This document shows positions 22,859 through 31,304 of a stretch of 64,000 nucleotides of DNA, in pieces. The position numbers and the translations under genes were made by a program. The notes under the pieces are model-generated. The model was not told where the DNA came from. It was given only the letters and a program-made list of their open reading frames with translations, and ran no database searches. Position 1 is the first letter of the stretch. Every line of letters starts with the position of its first letter. The stretch covers positions 1 to 64,000 of the IMG/VR virus record IMGVR_UViG_3300002835_006866; one strand, written 5' to 3'. The stretch is from a virus.

Positions 22859-24317
22859 TTTAAAATTATATAAAAAGGATGAAGTTTACATCCGTTTCGA
22901 ATGTGAAAAAAACTTAGCACAAGAGCTAAGTGACTACTTTACTTTCTATGTCCCAGGGTATCAATTCATTCCAGCCTATAAAAATAGGCTCTGGGATGGA
23001 AAGATTCGCCTCGCCGATTTAAGAACATATAATATTTACGGCGGTCTTTTACCGTACATTCAAAAGTTTTGTGATGAGAGAAAATATAATCTCTATATTG
23101 ATTCTCAATTAAATTCTACAGAAAACTTCTCTCTGATAGAAGCAAAAGAGTTTATTCAAACTTTAAATATTCCTTTTGAAGTTCGTGATTACCAATTAAA
23201 ATCTTTTGTGCAAGCGGTAAGAAACAAGAGGTTGTTGTTACTTTCACCTACTGCATCGGGAAAATCTTTAATATTATATACGATCATAAGATATTTACAG
23301 GCTTCAGATTTTAAAAAAGGTTTATTAATCGTTCCAACAACTTCACTTGTGGAACAAATGTATAAGGATTTTCAAGACTATGGGTACGATTCTGATTCTT
23401 TTTGTCATCGTCAGTATGCTGGTAAGGACAAGACCACGAAAAAATTCTTAACGATTACCACATGGCAATCAATTTATAAAAATGATTCAGAATATTTTGA
23501 ACAATATGATTTTGTATTAGGTGATGAGGCTCACCAGTTCAAAGCAAAGTCATTAACAACAATACTTTCAAATTGTACAACGGCTAGTTATAGAATTGGT
23601 ACAACAGGCACATTAGACGGAACTCAAACTCATAGATTGGTGTTAGAAGGCCTTTTTGGTCCAGTTTACAAAGCAACAACTACATCCGAGTTAATCGAAA
23701 AAGGTCAGTTAGCCAGTTTTAGAATAAAATGTTTGTTACTGAAATATCCTGATGAAATCTGTAAACAAGCCAAAACTTGGGATTACAACCAAGAAATGGA
23801 GTACATAGTAAAAAATAATGCTAGAAATGAATTCATAAAAAATCTTGCCATATCTCTAGAAGGTAATACACTAGTTCTTTTCCAGTTTGTGGAAAAACAT
23901 GGTAAAATGTTACATGAAATGATTTCTTCAAAGTGTGACAATAGAAAAGTATTTTTTGTTTACGGAGGAACAGATGTTGAGATACGTGAATCGGTTAGGT
24001 CGATTACTGAAAAAGAAAACAACGCTATCATCGTTGCTTCTTATGGCACTTTCTCTACTGGTGTCAATATTCGCAACCTACATAATATTATCTTCGCCAG
24101 TCCTTCGAAGTCCAGGGTTAGGAATTTACAGTCGATAGGCCGTGGACTAAGAATAGGCAACAATAAAGAAGAAGCGGTTTTGTTTGACATTGCCGATGAC
24201 TTTAGAATAGGTAAGTTTGTGAATTACACATTAAATCATTTTATTGAACGAGTAAAAATATACGATGAAGAAAAGTTTAACTATAAATTCTACAACATCG
24301 AGCTTAAAAATGCCTGA
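22851..24317 (+). CDS. uvsW: Recombination DNA/RNA helicase UvsW
   Basis: 488 residues (T4 UvsW is 503). A superfamily 2 helicase that branch-migrates and unwinds recombination intermediates and R-loops. Walker A is LSPTASGKSLIL; motif II is VLGDEAHQF; motif VI is QSIGRGLRIG. The N-terminal ~90-residue substrate-grip domain (FYVPGYQFIPAYKNRLWDGK) also matches. The start is GTG at 22851, overlapping the uvsY stop by eight bases; the nearby ATG at 22855 is out of frame. The C-terminus overlaps the next gene by eight bases. Confidence 0.94.
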   Translation: MHDLKLYKKDEVYIRFECEKNLAQELSDYFTFYVPGYQFIPAYKNRLWDGKIRLADLRTYNIYGGLLPYIQKFCDERKYNLYIDSQLNSTENFSLIEAKEFIQTLNIPFEVRDYQLKSFVQAVRNKRLLLLSPTASGKSLILYTIIRYLQASDFKKGLLIVPTTSLVEQMYKDFQDYGYDSDSFCHRQYAGKDKTTKKFLTITTWQSIYKNDSEYFEQYDFVLGDEAHQFKAKSLTTILSNCTTASYRIGTTGTLDGTQTHRLVLEGLFGPVYKATTTSELIEKGQLASFRIKCLLLKYPDEICKQAKTWDYNQEMEYIVKNNARNEFIKNLAISLEGNTLVLFQFVEKHGKMLHEMISSKCDNRKVFFVYGGTDVEIRESVRSITEKENNAIIVASYGTFSTGVNIRNLHNIIFASPSKSRVRNLQSIGRGLRIGNNKEEAVLFDIADDFRIGKFVNYTLNHFIERVKIYDEEKFNYKFYNIELKNA

Positions 24318-24729
24318 ATTCGAAAACATTAAAATCGTTCGACTACAAACCGGTGAAGATATCATTGCAGATTGTAAACAAGATGAAGAAAACTCTTCAG
24401 TGTTATTAAACAATCCTATGCACATAGTATTTAAAAGAATACCATCAGGAAGAACAGTCATGTTTATGATGCCTTGGCTTCCAATAGAATTGATTAAAGA
24501 AAATTCAGCTACCATATATGATTCTGACATTCTAACTGTTTTTGATCCTAAAGAAGATTTGATAGAGTATTATAGTCAACTTATAACAGATGAAGTTATG
24601 TCTGAGATTGGCGAACAATCTTTGAAAGGTGCTTTGTTTAGTTCAATGGAAGAAGCTGAAGAAGATGACATAGATGAAGAAGAACTTATGAACTTAATGA
24701 GAGAGAAAAGGAATAATAGGGTGCATTGA
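24310..24729 (+). CDS. Small LSm-like conserved phage protein
   Basis: 139 residues from ATG 24310 (overlapping the uvsW stop in ATGCCTGA). An earlier in-frame ATG at 24265 would add 15 residues deep inside uvsW and is less likely. The N-terminal part, IKIVRLQTGEDIIADC, and the later SSVLLNNPMHIVF fit the short five-strand pattern of Sm/LSm-like proteins often found near T4 replication genes. The C-terminal third is highly acidic (EEAEEDDIDEEEL). The gene at 50777 has the same pattern and may be a distant paralogue. Function unknown; RNA binding is a guess. Confidence 0.5.
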   Translation: MPEFENIKIVRLQTGEDIIADCKQDEENSSVLLNNPMHIVFKRIPSGRTVMFMMPWLPIELIKENSATIYDSDILTVFDPKEDLIEYYSQLITDEVMSEIGEQSLKGALFSSMEEAEEDDIDEEELMNLMREKRNNRVH

Positions 24730-25382
24730 TGAATTATGATGATATAGTTGTAAAGAAACCTTGGGGTAAAGAATACCTTTGTTATAGAAATAATGAAGTT
24801 GCTATATGGTATCTTCATATTGAACAAGACAAAGAAACTTCGATGCATTGCCATCCAAATAAGAACACTGGATTTGTTGTATTAAAAGGTAAAGCAAAAC
24901 TTTCTTTTCTCAGAAATTCTGTTGATCTAGAAGGTTTAGATAAGATACACATTTTTAGATCAAGGTTTCATTCAACAAGAGCTGTAACAGATTCTTTTAT
25001 ATTTGAGATTGAAACGCCTGAAGATAAACACGATCTTGTTCGCTTAGACGATGCTTATGGTCGAGCAGGTAAAGAATACGAAGGACAAAATTACCATTTA
25101 CCAAAAGATGAATCTTGTTTTTGGATTGAAGAGGCTTCAGAAAATCCAAAATTAATGTTTATAAATGGTTGTTCGGTAAGACATTTAAAAACATCCAATA
25201 AAGAATTATTGCTAAATAAAGATGAGTCTGAATTGTTTGTCATAACAAGTGGTGGTGTAATTACCGAAAAAAATCAAAAGGTAGTTTGGCCAGGAGATGT
25301 CATAGACGGCAAAACATTAAATAGATTACTTAATTCTTTTGATGTAGAAAAGGACACAACCGTAATACACGTTACTAAGTGA
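24729..25382 (+). CDS. Cupin protein (sugar isomerase-like)
   Basis: 217 residues from ATG 24729, which overlaps the previous stop (TGATG). VKKPWGKEYLCYRN, HIEQDKETSMHCHPNKNTGFVVLKG and IHIFRSRFHSTRAV form the conserved cupin barrel of mannose-6-phosphate isomerase type II/WbuC-like proteins: PWG start, then a metal-binding H-x-H-x(n)-H arrangement. A second, weaker cupin half follows (ELFVITSGGVITEKNQ, VWPGDVI), so this may be a bicupin. It opens the metabolic island and probably acts on a phosphorylated or nucleotide-linked sugar. Reaction not determinable. Confidence 0.68.
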   Translation: MNYDDIVVKKPWGKEYLCYRNNEVAIWYLHIEQDKETSMHCHPNKNTGFVVLKGKAKLSFLRNSVDLEGLDKIHIFRSRFHSTRAVTDSFIFEIETPEDKHDLVRLDDAYGRAGKEYEGQNYHLPKDESCFWIEEASENPKLMFINGCSVRHLKTSNKELLLNKDESELFVITSGGVITEKNQKVVWPGDVIDGKTLNRLLNSFDVEKDTTVIHVTK

Positions 25383-25389
25383 GTTGAAA

Positions 25390-26904
25390 ATGATTGATAT
25401 ATTATTTGTACATCCTAACGCTTCTGAAAAAATTTATCAAGGCCTTGCTAAGAATAACTCCGCTATAGAACCTCCAATCTGGGCAGCCATGTTGGCAAAT
25501 AGTGTGAGAGCAAAAGGGTTTAGACCAGAGATTCTTGATGCTGAAGTTGAAGGCCTAGATTACCTATCTGCTGCCAGAAGAATCACTGAATATAAAGCCA
25601 AAGTTGTTTGTTTTGTTGTATATGGCCAACAACCATCTGCATCTTCCCAAAACATGGAAGGTGCCACTGCAACAGCAAGAGAATTAAAAAATCTACAACC
25701 AAATACATTCGTTGTGTTTGTTGGTGGTCATGTTGCTGCATTGCCTATTGAAACGATGAAACAAGAAACATTCATCGATGCTGTTTGTCAAAACGAAGGT
25801 GTGTATACACTTCATTCTCTTCTGTCGTTACCAAATCTAGAAGAACAATCACTAAAGAAAGTAAAAGGTTTAGTCTTTAGAGATAATGATGGTAATATCA
25901 TTATGAATGAATCTTCACCTATTGTTCCTAAAGATATGCTTGAGCATGACCTGCCTGGTATGGCATGGGACTTATTAAGACCTCTTAGTGAATATAGAAC
26001 AGCAGGTTGGCACTCATGGTCAAATAATACTGAGAAACAACCTTTTGCTGCACTTTATACAAGTCTTGGTTGTCCATACAAATGTTCGTTCTGTATGATT
26101 AATATCATCAACCGAACTAAACAGGGTACAGATGTTGCAAGTGCCGATAGTAATGTTTTCCGTTGGTGGTCACCAGAGTTCATCATCAAACAGTTCGATG
26201 AGATAGCCCGACAAGGTGTTCGAAACATTAAAATTGCTGACGAACTTTTTGTTTTGAATCCTAGGCATTTTGAAGCCATTTGCGATTTGATTATAGAACG
26301 AGGTTATGATTTTAATATCTGGGCATATTCAAGAGTTGATACCTGTAAGCCTAAGTATCTTGATAAACTTGCCAAAGCTGGTGTAAAATGGTTAGGATTA
26401 GGTATTGAAAATCCAAATAATGAATTGAGGAAAGAAATTCATAAAGAAGGATTTCAAGAAGTCAAGGTTTTAGATTTAATCAATATGATTCGTGATGCAG
26501 GAATTAATGTAGGTGGTAATTATATCTTTGGACTTCCTTATGATACACATGAATCAATGCAAGCAACATTAGACTTTGCATTGGAAAATCCAACAGAAAT
26601 GGCTAACTTCTATTCTGCTATGGCATACCCAGGTAGTCCTCTTCATAATCAAGCTCGTATTCTTGGTTTAGATTTGCCTACAACCTATTCTGGTTATAGT
26701 CAACACTCTTATGATACCTTGAATCTTTCTAACGCTCACCTAAGTGCTGCTGAGATTTTGGCATTTAGAGACAAAGCCTGGGACACATATCACTCGAGCG
26801 ACAAATACCTTGGTTTGATGAAAACAAAATTTGGCCAAAAAGCCGTAGATGAACTTGATAGTACCAAAAAAGTTAAGTTGAAAAGAAAATTACTTGGAGA
26901 TTAA
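25390..26904 (+). CDS. B12-binding-type radical SAM enzyme
   Basis: 504 residues from ATG 25390; an upstream in-frame TTG at 25384 is less likely. The N-terminal ~150 residues (ILFVHPNASEKIYQG, FVVFVGGHVAALP) form the Rossmann-like domain typical of cobalamin-binding radical SAM proteins. The SAM triad is Cys228-x3-Cys232-x2-Cys235 in LGCPYKCSFCMIN. IADELFVLN, NIWAYSRVD, KWLGLGIENPN and GGNYIFGLPYDT are the standard following strands. These enzymes methylate or rearrange unactivated carbons, often on sugars, lipids or natural products. A downstream gene starts two bases after the stop. Whether the host supplies cobalamin is unknown. Confidence 0.82.
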   Translation: MIDILFVHPNASEKIYQGLAKNNSAIEPPIWAAMLANSVRAKGFRPEILDAEVEGLDYLSAARRITEYKAKVVCFVVYGQQPSASSQNMEGATATARELKNLQPNTFVVFVGGHVAALPIETMKQETFIDAVCQNEGVYTLHSLLSLPNLEEQSLKKVKGLVFRDNDGNIIMNESSPIVPKDMLEHDLPGMAWDLLRPLSEYRTAGWHSWSNNTEKQPFAALYTSLGCPYKCSFCMINIINRTKQGTDVASADSNVFRWWSPEFIIKQFDEIARQGVRNIKIADELFVLNPRHFEAICDLIIERGYDFNIWAYSRVDTCKPKYLDKLAKAGVKWLGLGIENPNNELRKEIHKEGFQEVKVLDLINMIRDAGINVGGNYIFGLPYDTHESMQATLDFALENPTEMANFYSAMAYPGSPLHNQARILGLDLPTTYSGYSQHSYDTLNLSNAHLSAAEILAFRDKAWDTYHSSDKYLGLMKTKFGQKAVDELDSTKKVKLKRKLLGD

Positions 26905-26905
26905 A

Positions 26906-27451
26906 ATGAAATCATTGATTATTACTTATGATAAGTTTCAAGACCATGAGGTTGTTTATCCTTTTTATCGTTTGAAAGAAGAAGGTGATGTTACCTTGAT
27001 GGCACACCAAATTGGAAAAATTTATGGTATTTTAGGTACTAATATGTTATCTAATGCTGTGACTGATGATCTTACTGATCCAATTTTTTCTAAAGAAATG
27101 ATAAGCAGATTTGACCTTCTAGTTATTCCTGGTGGTGTAAAAGCAATGGAAAAAATTAGACAAGAGAAACATGTTATAGATTTTATTTCAGCATGGCATA
27201 AAACAGGTAAAGTAATTGCAAGCACATGTTCTGGCGCCCAGCTATTAATTTCTGCGAAGATCGTAAAGGGAAAAAACATTAGCGCCTATTATGCTATGCA
27301 AGATGATGTTGAAAACGCTGGCGCTATATACTCTAGAGATCCAGTGGTTGTTGATGGCAATATCGTATCATCACCACACTACGATCATATGGGAATTTGG
27401 TTGAAAACTGCTATCGATATGGTGAAAGATGGACAAACAAACACTGCTTGA
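26906..27451 (+). CDS. DJ-1/PfpI family protein (glutamine-amidotransferase-like fold)
   Basis: 181 residues from ATG 26906, served by TTGGAG at 26894-26898; an in-frame TTG at 26894 is the alternative. The nucleophile elbow is IASTCSGAQLL with Cys108, preceded by LLVIPGG (the acidic/glycine strand) near residue 71. The family includes glyoxalases, deglycases, hydratases and chaperones; the typical histidine after Cys is replaced by Ser. It overlaps the E1-alpha-like gene by 23 bases, implying coupled expression with the thiamine enzyme. Detoxification of a reactive aldehyde intermediate is possible but unproven. Confidence 0.75.
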   Translation: MKSLIITYDKFQDHEVVYPFYRLKEEGDVTLMAHQIGKIYGILGTNMLSNAVTDDLTDPIFSKEMISRFDLLVIPGGVKAMEKIRQEKHVIDFISAWHKTGKVIASTCSGAQLLISAKIVKGKNISAYYAMQDDVENAGAIYSRDPVVVDGNIVSSPHYDHMGIWLKTAIDMVKDGQTNTA

Positions 27452-28250
27452 AATATACAAGAAAGCGGCTTTATGCCGTGCTTTCGAAGAAGAAGTCTAC
27501 AGACAGGTTGAGAACAAAAATGTTCGAATACCTGTTTATCTTTCTGCCGGTCAAGAATATATTTCCGCAACTTTGGCCGTATTACTTAAAGACATAGAAA
27601 AACAAATTTTTATTCAGCATCGAGGACATTCTACTTACCTTTCTTTTGGTGGTGATGTCGAACAATTAGTTCTCGAACTATTGGGAGACAAAAGAGGATG
27701 TGCTAACGGTATGGGTGGTTCTGCATCTATACAATCAAAAGAAAAAAACATCTATGGTCACGATGGTTTAATGGGTTCACACGGACCAATTGCTACAGGT
27801 ATGTGTTATGCCAATAAAAAGTTTACGTTATGTTTTACTGGTGACGCTGCAGCTGAAGAAGATTATTTTGTAACATCAATTGGTTGGGCATCAACTAAAA
27901 ACTTACCTATTTGGTATATTGTAGAAGATAACAATTATTCGATTCTAACCGAGAAAAAGGTTCGTCGTAATTGGGAAATGCATGATGTTGCCAAAGCCAT
28001 GAATATGGATGGTTTTAATGTTGAAGATGACCCAGAATCTATGTGGAATGTTATACAACAATGTAGTACAGAAAAACCTTTATTATTAAACATAAACACA
28101 ATTAGATTATTCTGGCATGCTGGTGCGGGTATCGATGACCCCAATGTGTTTGATCGACATAAAGTTTTTACTGAGATGTTTGGCAATGATATTAATCTTG
28201 AAGCTCAAGAACATGTGAAGGAGATTTGGTCAAAATGTCTGCAACGCTAA
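27429..28250 (+). CDS. Thiamine-diphosphate E1-alpha-like subunit
   Basis: 273 residues, shorter than cellular pyruvate/branched-chain E1-alpha (~330-370). The family pattern is clear: YLSAGQEYISATLA, GHSTYLSFGG, GCANGMGGSASI, and GHDGLMGSHGPIATGM. The thiamine-diphosphate/Mg motif starts at GDAAAEEDYF and ends ~25 residues later in VEDNNYSI. The first Gly-Asp is followed by Ala rather than Gly. No phosphorylation-loop insertion is visible. It overlaps the beta-like gene by 16 bases, giving an alpha/beta heterotetramer in equal amounts. In this sugar island it may transfer a two-carbon or acyl unit; the exact substrate is unknown. Confidence 0.82.
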   Translation: MDKQTLLEIYKKAALCRAFEEEVYRQVENKNVRIPVYLSAGQEYISATLAVLLKDIEKQIFIQHRGHSTYLSFGGDVEQLVLELLGDKRGCANGMGGSASIQSKEKNIYGHDGLMGSHGPIATGMCYANKKFTLCFTGDAAAEEDYFVTSIGWASTKNLPIWYIVEDNNYSILTEKKVRRNWEMHDVAKAMNMDGFNVEDDPESMWNVIQQCSTEKPLLLNINTIRLFWHAGAGIDDPNVFDRHKVFTEMFGNDINLEAQEHVKEIWSKCLQR

Positions 28251-29137
28251 GAGATGTAATTAAAGAAACTGTTAGACACCATTTAAAGGAAGAAAATGGT
28301 TTGGCTATGGGCCAGTGCCTAACAGCTGTTGGTTGGGTTGGTGGTACACTACCAGAACTATATGAAGAAGATGGTATGGTAGAAGTTTCTATGGCTGATG
28401 TAGCGGGTGGAGGTTTTGCTGTTGGCGCAGCATTGGCAGGAAGAAGGCCAATGTATATCATTCGTTATCAAGGATTCAATTGGTTTAATGCACCAATAAT
28501 TATCAACTATGCTGCCAAGTCTAAAGAGATTTGGGGTGTGCCATGTCCAATGTTTGTTCGTTCAATTGCTATGGAAGGTGGCATTGGTCCAGTTGCCGGT
28601 TCTTCTCACCACGCTTTATATTATAGAATGCCCGGTGTTCGAATCGTTTCACCAATGACACCAGGTGAATATAAAAAAGTTTATAAAGATTTTATGGAAA
28701 GTGATGAAGTCTTTTATGTTTCAGAACACCGAGGCGCTTACAACAATACAGAAGAACTAGAAGATATTAATGATTCTTTTCCAGATATTGTTTTATTTCC
28801 AACTTCTATTACTCGATTTGCTGCACAAGAAGCTGCAAAACAATTATTGAAAGAAGGTTACAGAGTTGCAGTTCACCATATAGTGCAAATAAAACCTTTT
28901 GAACCTAGTGATGAGTCTGTTGTTTCTTTACGCAGAGCTCAAAAAGGTATAGTTCTTGATGATGATTACGTAAATGGTGTTGCTAAATCTCTTGCCTTTG
29001 ATCTGATACAAAAAACAAATGCTACAGTTTATGTTATGGGTTTAGATGATCGCACCGCAGGTTTTTATCCAGAAGTTGATAATCTGCCACCTTCGAAAGA
29101 AAAGATTGTTGAATTTGCTAAAAGGATAATTCGATGA
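28235..29137 (+). CDS. Thiamine-diphosphate E1-beta-like subunit
   Basis: 300 residues from ATG 28235, with AAGGAGA at 28218-28224 upstream; an in-frame TTG at 28226 lies too close to that site. The pyrimidine-binding domain shows MVEVSMADVAGGGFAVGAALAG with the family glutamate in GMVEVSM, and MFVRSIAMEGGIGPVAGSSH. The transketolase C-terminal domain includes VAVHHIVQIKPFEPSD and GIVLDDDYVNGVAKSLA. Length is near the usual ~325. It pairs with the alpha-like gene before it and overlaps the GHMP kinase start by 4 bases. Lipoyl E2 and E3 partners are not encoded here, which argues against a complete dehydrogenase complex. Confidence 0.82.
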   Translation: MSATLRDVIKETVRHHLKEENGLAMGQCLTAVGWVGGTLPELYEEDGMVEVSMADVAGGGFAVGAALAGRRPMYIIRYQGFNWFNAPIIINYAAKSKEIWGVPCPMFVRSIAMEGGIGPVAGSSHHALYYRMPGVRIVSPMTPGEYKKVYKDFMESDEVFYVSEHRGAYNNTEELEDINDSFPDIVLFPTSITRFAAQEAAKQLLKEGYRVAVHHIVQIKPFEPSDESVVSLRRAQKGIVLDDDYVNGVAKSLAFDLIQKTNATVYVMGLDDRTAGFYPEVDNLPPSKEKIVEFAKRIIR

Positions 29138-30132
29138 ATATGTCTTTTTCTAAGACGCCTTATAGACTTTCTTTATTTGGAGGAGGCACGGATTACCCCG
29201 CTTGGTTTGAAAACAATCCTTGCAAAGTAATTTCAGCTTCAATGGCAAACTATAGTTATGTTCATGTCAAAGAATTGCCACCATTTTTTGAGCATAAGAT
29301 TTCAGTATCATATTCGAAAGTTGAACGAGTAAATTCCGTTGAAGAAATTGAACACCCTTCTGTACGAGCATGCCTTCAATATATGGACATAAAAGAAGGT
29401 GTGGTTATATCTTATGATGGAGATTTACCAGCAAGATCGGGGATAGGTTCAAGTTCATCTTTTACTGTGGGTCTTTTAAATGCTTTGTATAACTTTAAAG
29501 GTAAGTATGTTTCTCTAGAAGAGTTATCGAGACAGGCGATTTATATTGAGCAAGAAATGATCGGCGAAAATGTTGGTATTCAAGATCAAATTATGGCGGC
29601 TCATGGTGGTATAAGATTGATTGAAATGGGTCCAGGAAGAAATTGGAATTCTTATCCTTTATTTCTATCTCCTAACTATATGAAAGAATTAGAATCACAT
29701 ATCATGTTAGGGTTTTCAGGATTAAGTAGATATGCTGAAGTGCAATCTAAAAAACAGGTTGAAAACATCAAACAAAAAAATACCGATTTTTATTTGAAGT
29801 CTATGTCAGAACTAACCGAACATGCTCTTGAAGCTTTAATGGCAGGTAATGGAATGAACAAGATTGGTAATTTGTTAGATGCTGGTTGGAGATTAAAAAG
29901 AAACTTATCAGATAGTGTTACTGACAAGTGGATAGATAAGATATACAACAAAGCAATTAGCCTTGGCTCTCTTGGTGGAAAACTAATGGGTGCTGGCGGC
30001 GGTGGTTTTTTCTTATTTTTGGTTCCGCCAAATAGGCAAAAAGAATTTAAAGAACAGCTAGACGAAATAAAAGTTTGGGTTCCATTTAAATTCGATAAAG
30101 ATGGAAGTCACATAATTCATTTTTCAGATTGA
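29134..30132 (+). CDS. hddA-like: GHMP-family sugar kinase, heptose-7-phosphate kinase-like
   Basis: 332 residues (HddA-type kinases are ~340). The N-terminal motif SLFGGGTDYPAWF is diagnostic of D-glycero-D-manno-heptose 7-phosphate kinase and related GHMP sugar kinases. The ATP-binding loop is DLPARSGIGSSSSFTVG; GGKLMGAGGGGFFLF is the C-terminal motif 3. Two in-frame ATGs (29134 and 29140) could serve as the start. It overlaps the E1-beta-like gene by 4 bases (ATGA). It would phosphorylate the anomeric carbon of a sugar phosphate ahead of nucleotide activation. Confidence 0.83.
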   Translation: MNMSFSKTPYRLSLFGGGTDYPAWFENNPCKVISASMANYSYVHVKELPPFFEHKISVSYSKVERVNSVEEIEHPSVRACLQYMDIKEGVVISYDGDLPARSGIGSSSSFTVGLLNALYNFKGKYVSLEELSRQAIYIEQEMIGENVGIQDQIMAAHGGIRLIEMGPGRNWNSYPLFLSPNYMKELESHIMLGFSGLSRYAEVQSKKQVENIKQKNTDFYLKSMSELTEHALEALMAGNGMNKIGNLLDAGWRLKRNLSDSVTDKWIDKIYNKAISLGSLGGKLMGAGGGGFFLFLVPPNRQKEFKEQLDEIKVWVPFKFDKDGSHIIHFSD

Positions 30133-30139
30133 GGTCGTT

Positions 30140-31303
30140 ATGAAATATCCTTTGATGCGTAACAATATTCTTAGAGAAGATTTAGATGCCATGATTGAGC
30201 ATCTAAAACAAGATGATCCTATTTTAACAAATGGGCCAAATTGCAGGAAGTTTGAAGAAGAATGGTCTGAGTGGTTGGGTGTGAAGTATTCCGTATTTGT
30301 AAATTCTGGTGCATCAGCAAATTTACTTTCAATGACTGCACTTAAAATTATGCACCCATATGGAGGCGAGGTCATTGTTCCGCCTTTAACATGGATATCC
30401 GATGTTGCTTCAGTGATTCAATGTGGTTTCAAACCTGTGTTTGTAGATATTGATCTGAATACTTTAGGTATGAACACAGATAAAATTATCGCTGCAATTA
30501 CTCCACAAACAAAAGCAGTTTTTCTTTCCCACATTCAAGGGTATAATGCAATCACAGATAAACTTATATACGAATTAGAAAAAAGAAATATACCTTTAAT
30601 TGAAGATGTATGTGAATCTCATGGTGCTACGTACAAAGGTAAAAAATGTGGAAGTATTGGTTGGATGTCCAACTTTTCTTTCTACTATGCTCACCATATG
30701 ACTACGATTGAAGGTGGCATGATTAGCACCAATGACAAGAATCTTTACCATACACTTAGAATGTTGAGGTCACATGGTATGGTTCGTGAGTGTGATAGCC
30801 AAGAACTAAAACAAAACTATATTGAAAACAATTTTGATTTAAATCCAGATTTTATATTTTCTTATGCAGCATACAACATGAGAAACAATGAACTTGGTGG
30901 AATACTTGGTCGAAAGCAGTTGCCAAGGTTGGATGAAAATGTTAAAGTTAGAAACTACAATAACCATAGGTTGCTAAGTAAACTCAACGATAACTATTTC
31001 ACAGAGTTTAATTTAGAAGGTCAAAGTAATTATGCCTTCAACATCGTTTTGAAAAATAAAGATGATGATTTTATGAATAGATTGTCAACAAAACTACGTG
31101 AAAGTGGAGTTGAATTTAGAAGAGGTTCTGCTGGTGGTGGAAATCAATTAAGACAACCTTATTTAAAAGATGTTGTGAATGTCGATCTAAAAGATTTTCC
31201 AAATACCGAACATGTTCACTTTTATGGTCTGTACATTGGTAATTTTCCAACAATGGAAAAACAAGAAGTGGATGAAATCGTAAACATTTTAAACGGAGTA
31301 TAG
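30140..31303 (+). CDS. ColD/RfbH-like sugar 3-dehydrase of the DegT/DnrJ fold
   Basis: 387 residues. The fold-type I pattern is clear: SVFVNSGASANLLSM binds cofactor phosphate, IEDVCESHGA carries the cofactor-ring Asp, and SFYYAHHMTTIEGG is the active-site loop. The position that is Lys in DegT-family aminotransferases (six residues before the EGG glutamate) is His185. The same His replacement defines the PMP-dependent dehydrases ColD and CDP-hexulose-3-dehydrase E1/RfbH, which remove a 3-hydroxyl to make 3,6-dideoxy sugars. So I call it a dehydrase, not an aminotransferase. No ferredoxin-type partner is adjacent, which suits the ColD type. It lies between the GHMP kinase and an SDR gene. Confidence 0.75.
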   Translation: MKYPLMRNNILREDLDAMIEHLKQDDPILTNGPNCRKFEEEWSEWLGVKYSVFVNSGASANLLSMTALKIMHPYGGEVIVPPLTWISDVASVIQCGFKPVFVDIDLNTLGMNTDKIIAAITPQTKAVFLSHIQGYNAITDKLIYELEKRNIPLIEDVCESHGATYKGKKCGSIGWMSNFSFYYAHHMTTIEGGMISTNDKNLYHTLRMLRSHGMVRECDSQELKQNYIENNFDLNPDFIFSYAAYNMRNNELGGILGRKQLPRLDENVKVRNYNNHRLLSKLNDNYFTEFNLEGQSNYAFNIVLKNKDDDFMNRLSTKLRESGVEFRRGSAGGGNQLRQPYLKDVVNVDLKDFPNTEHVHFYGLYIGNFPTMEKQEVDEIVNILNGV

Positions 31304-31304
31304 T

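Noticed and set aside
27429-29137. Complete pyruvate or acetoin dehydrogenase complex
   Set aside because: Only E1-alpha and E1-beta are encoded; no E2, E3 or lipoyl domain occurs in the window.
30140-31303. DegT/DnrJ sugar aminotransferase
   Set aside because: The Schiff-base lysine position is histidine, matching PMP-dependent dehydrases instead.
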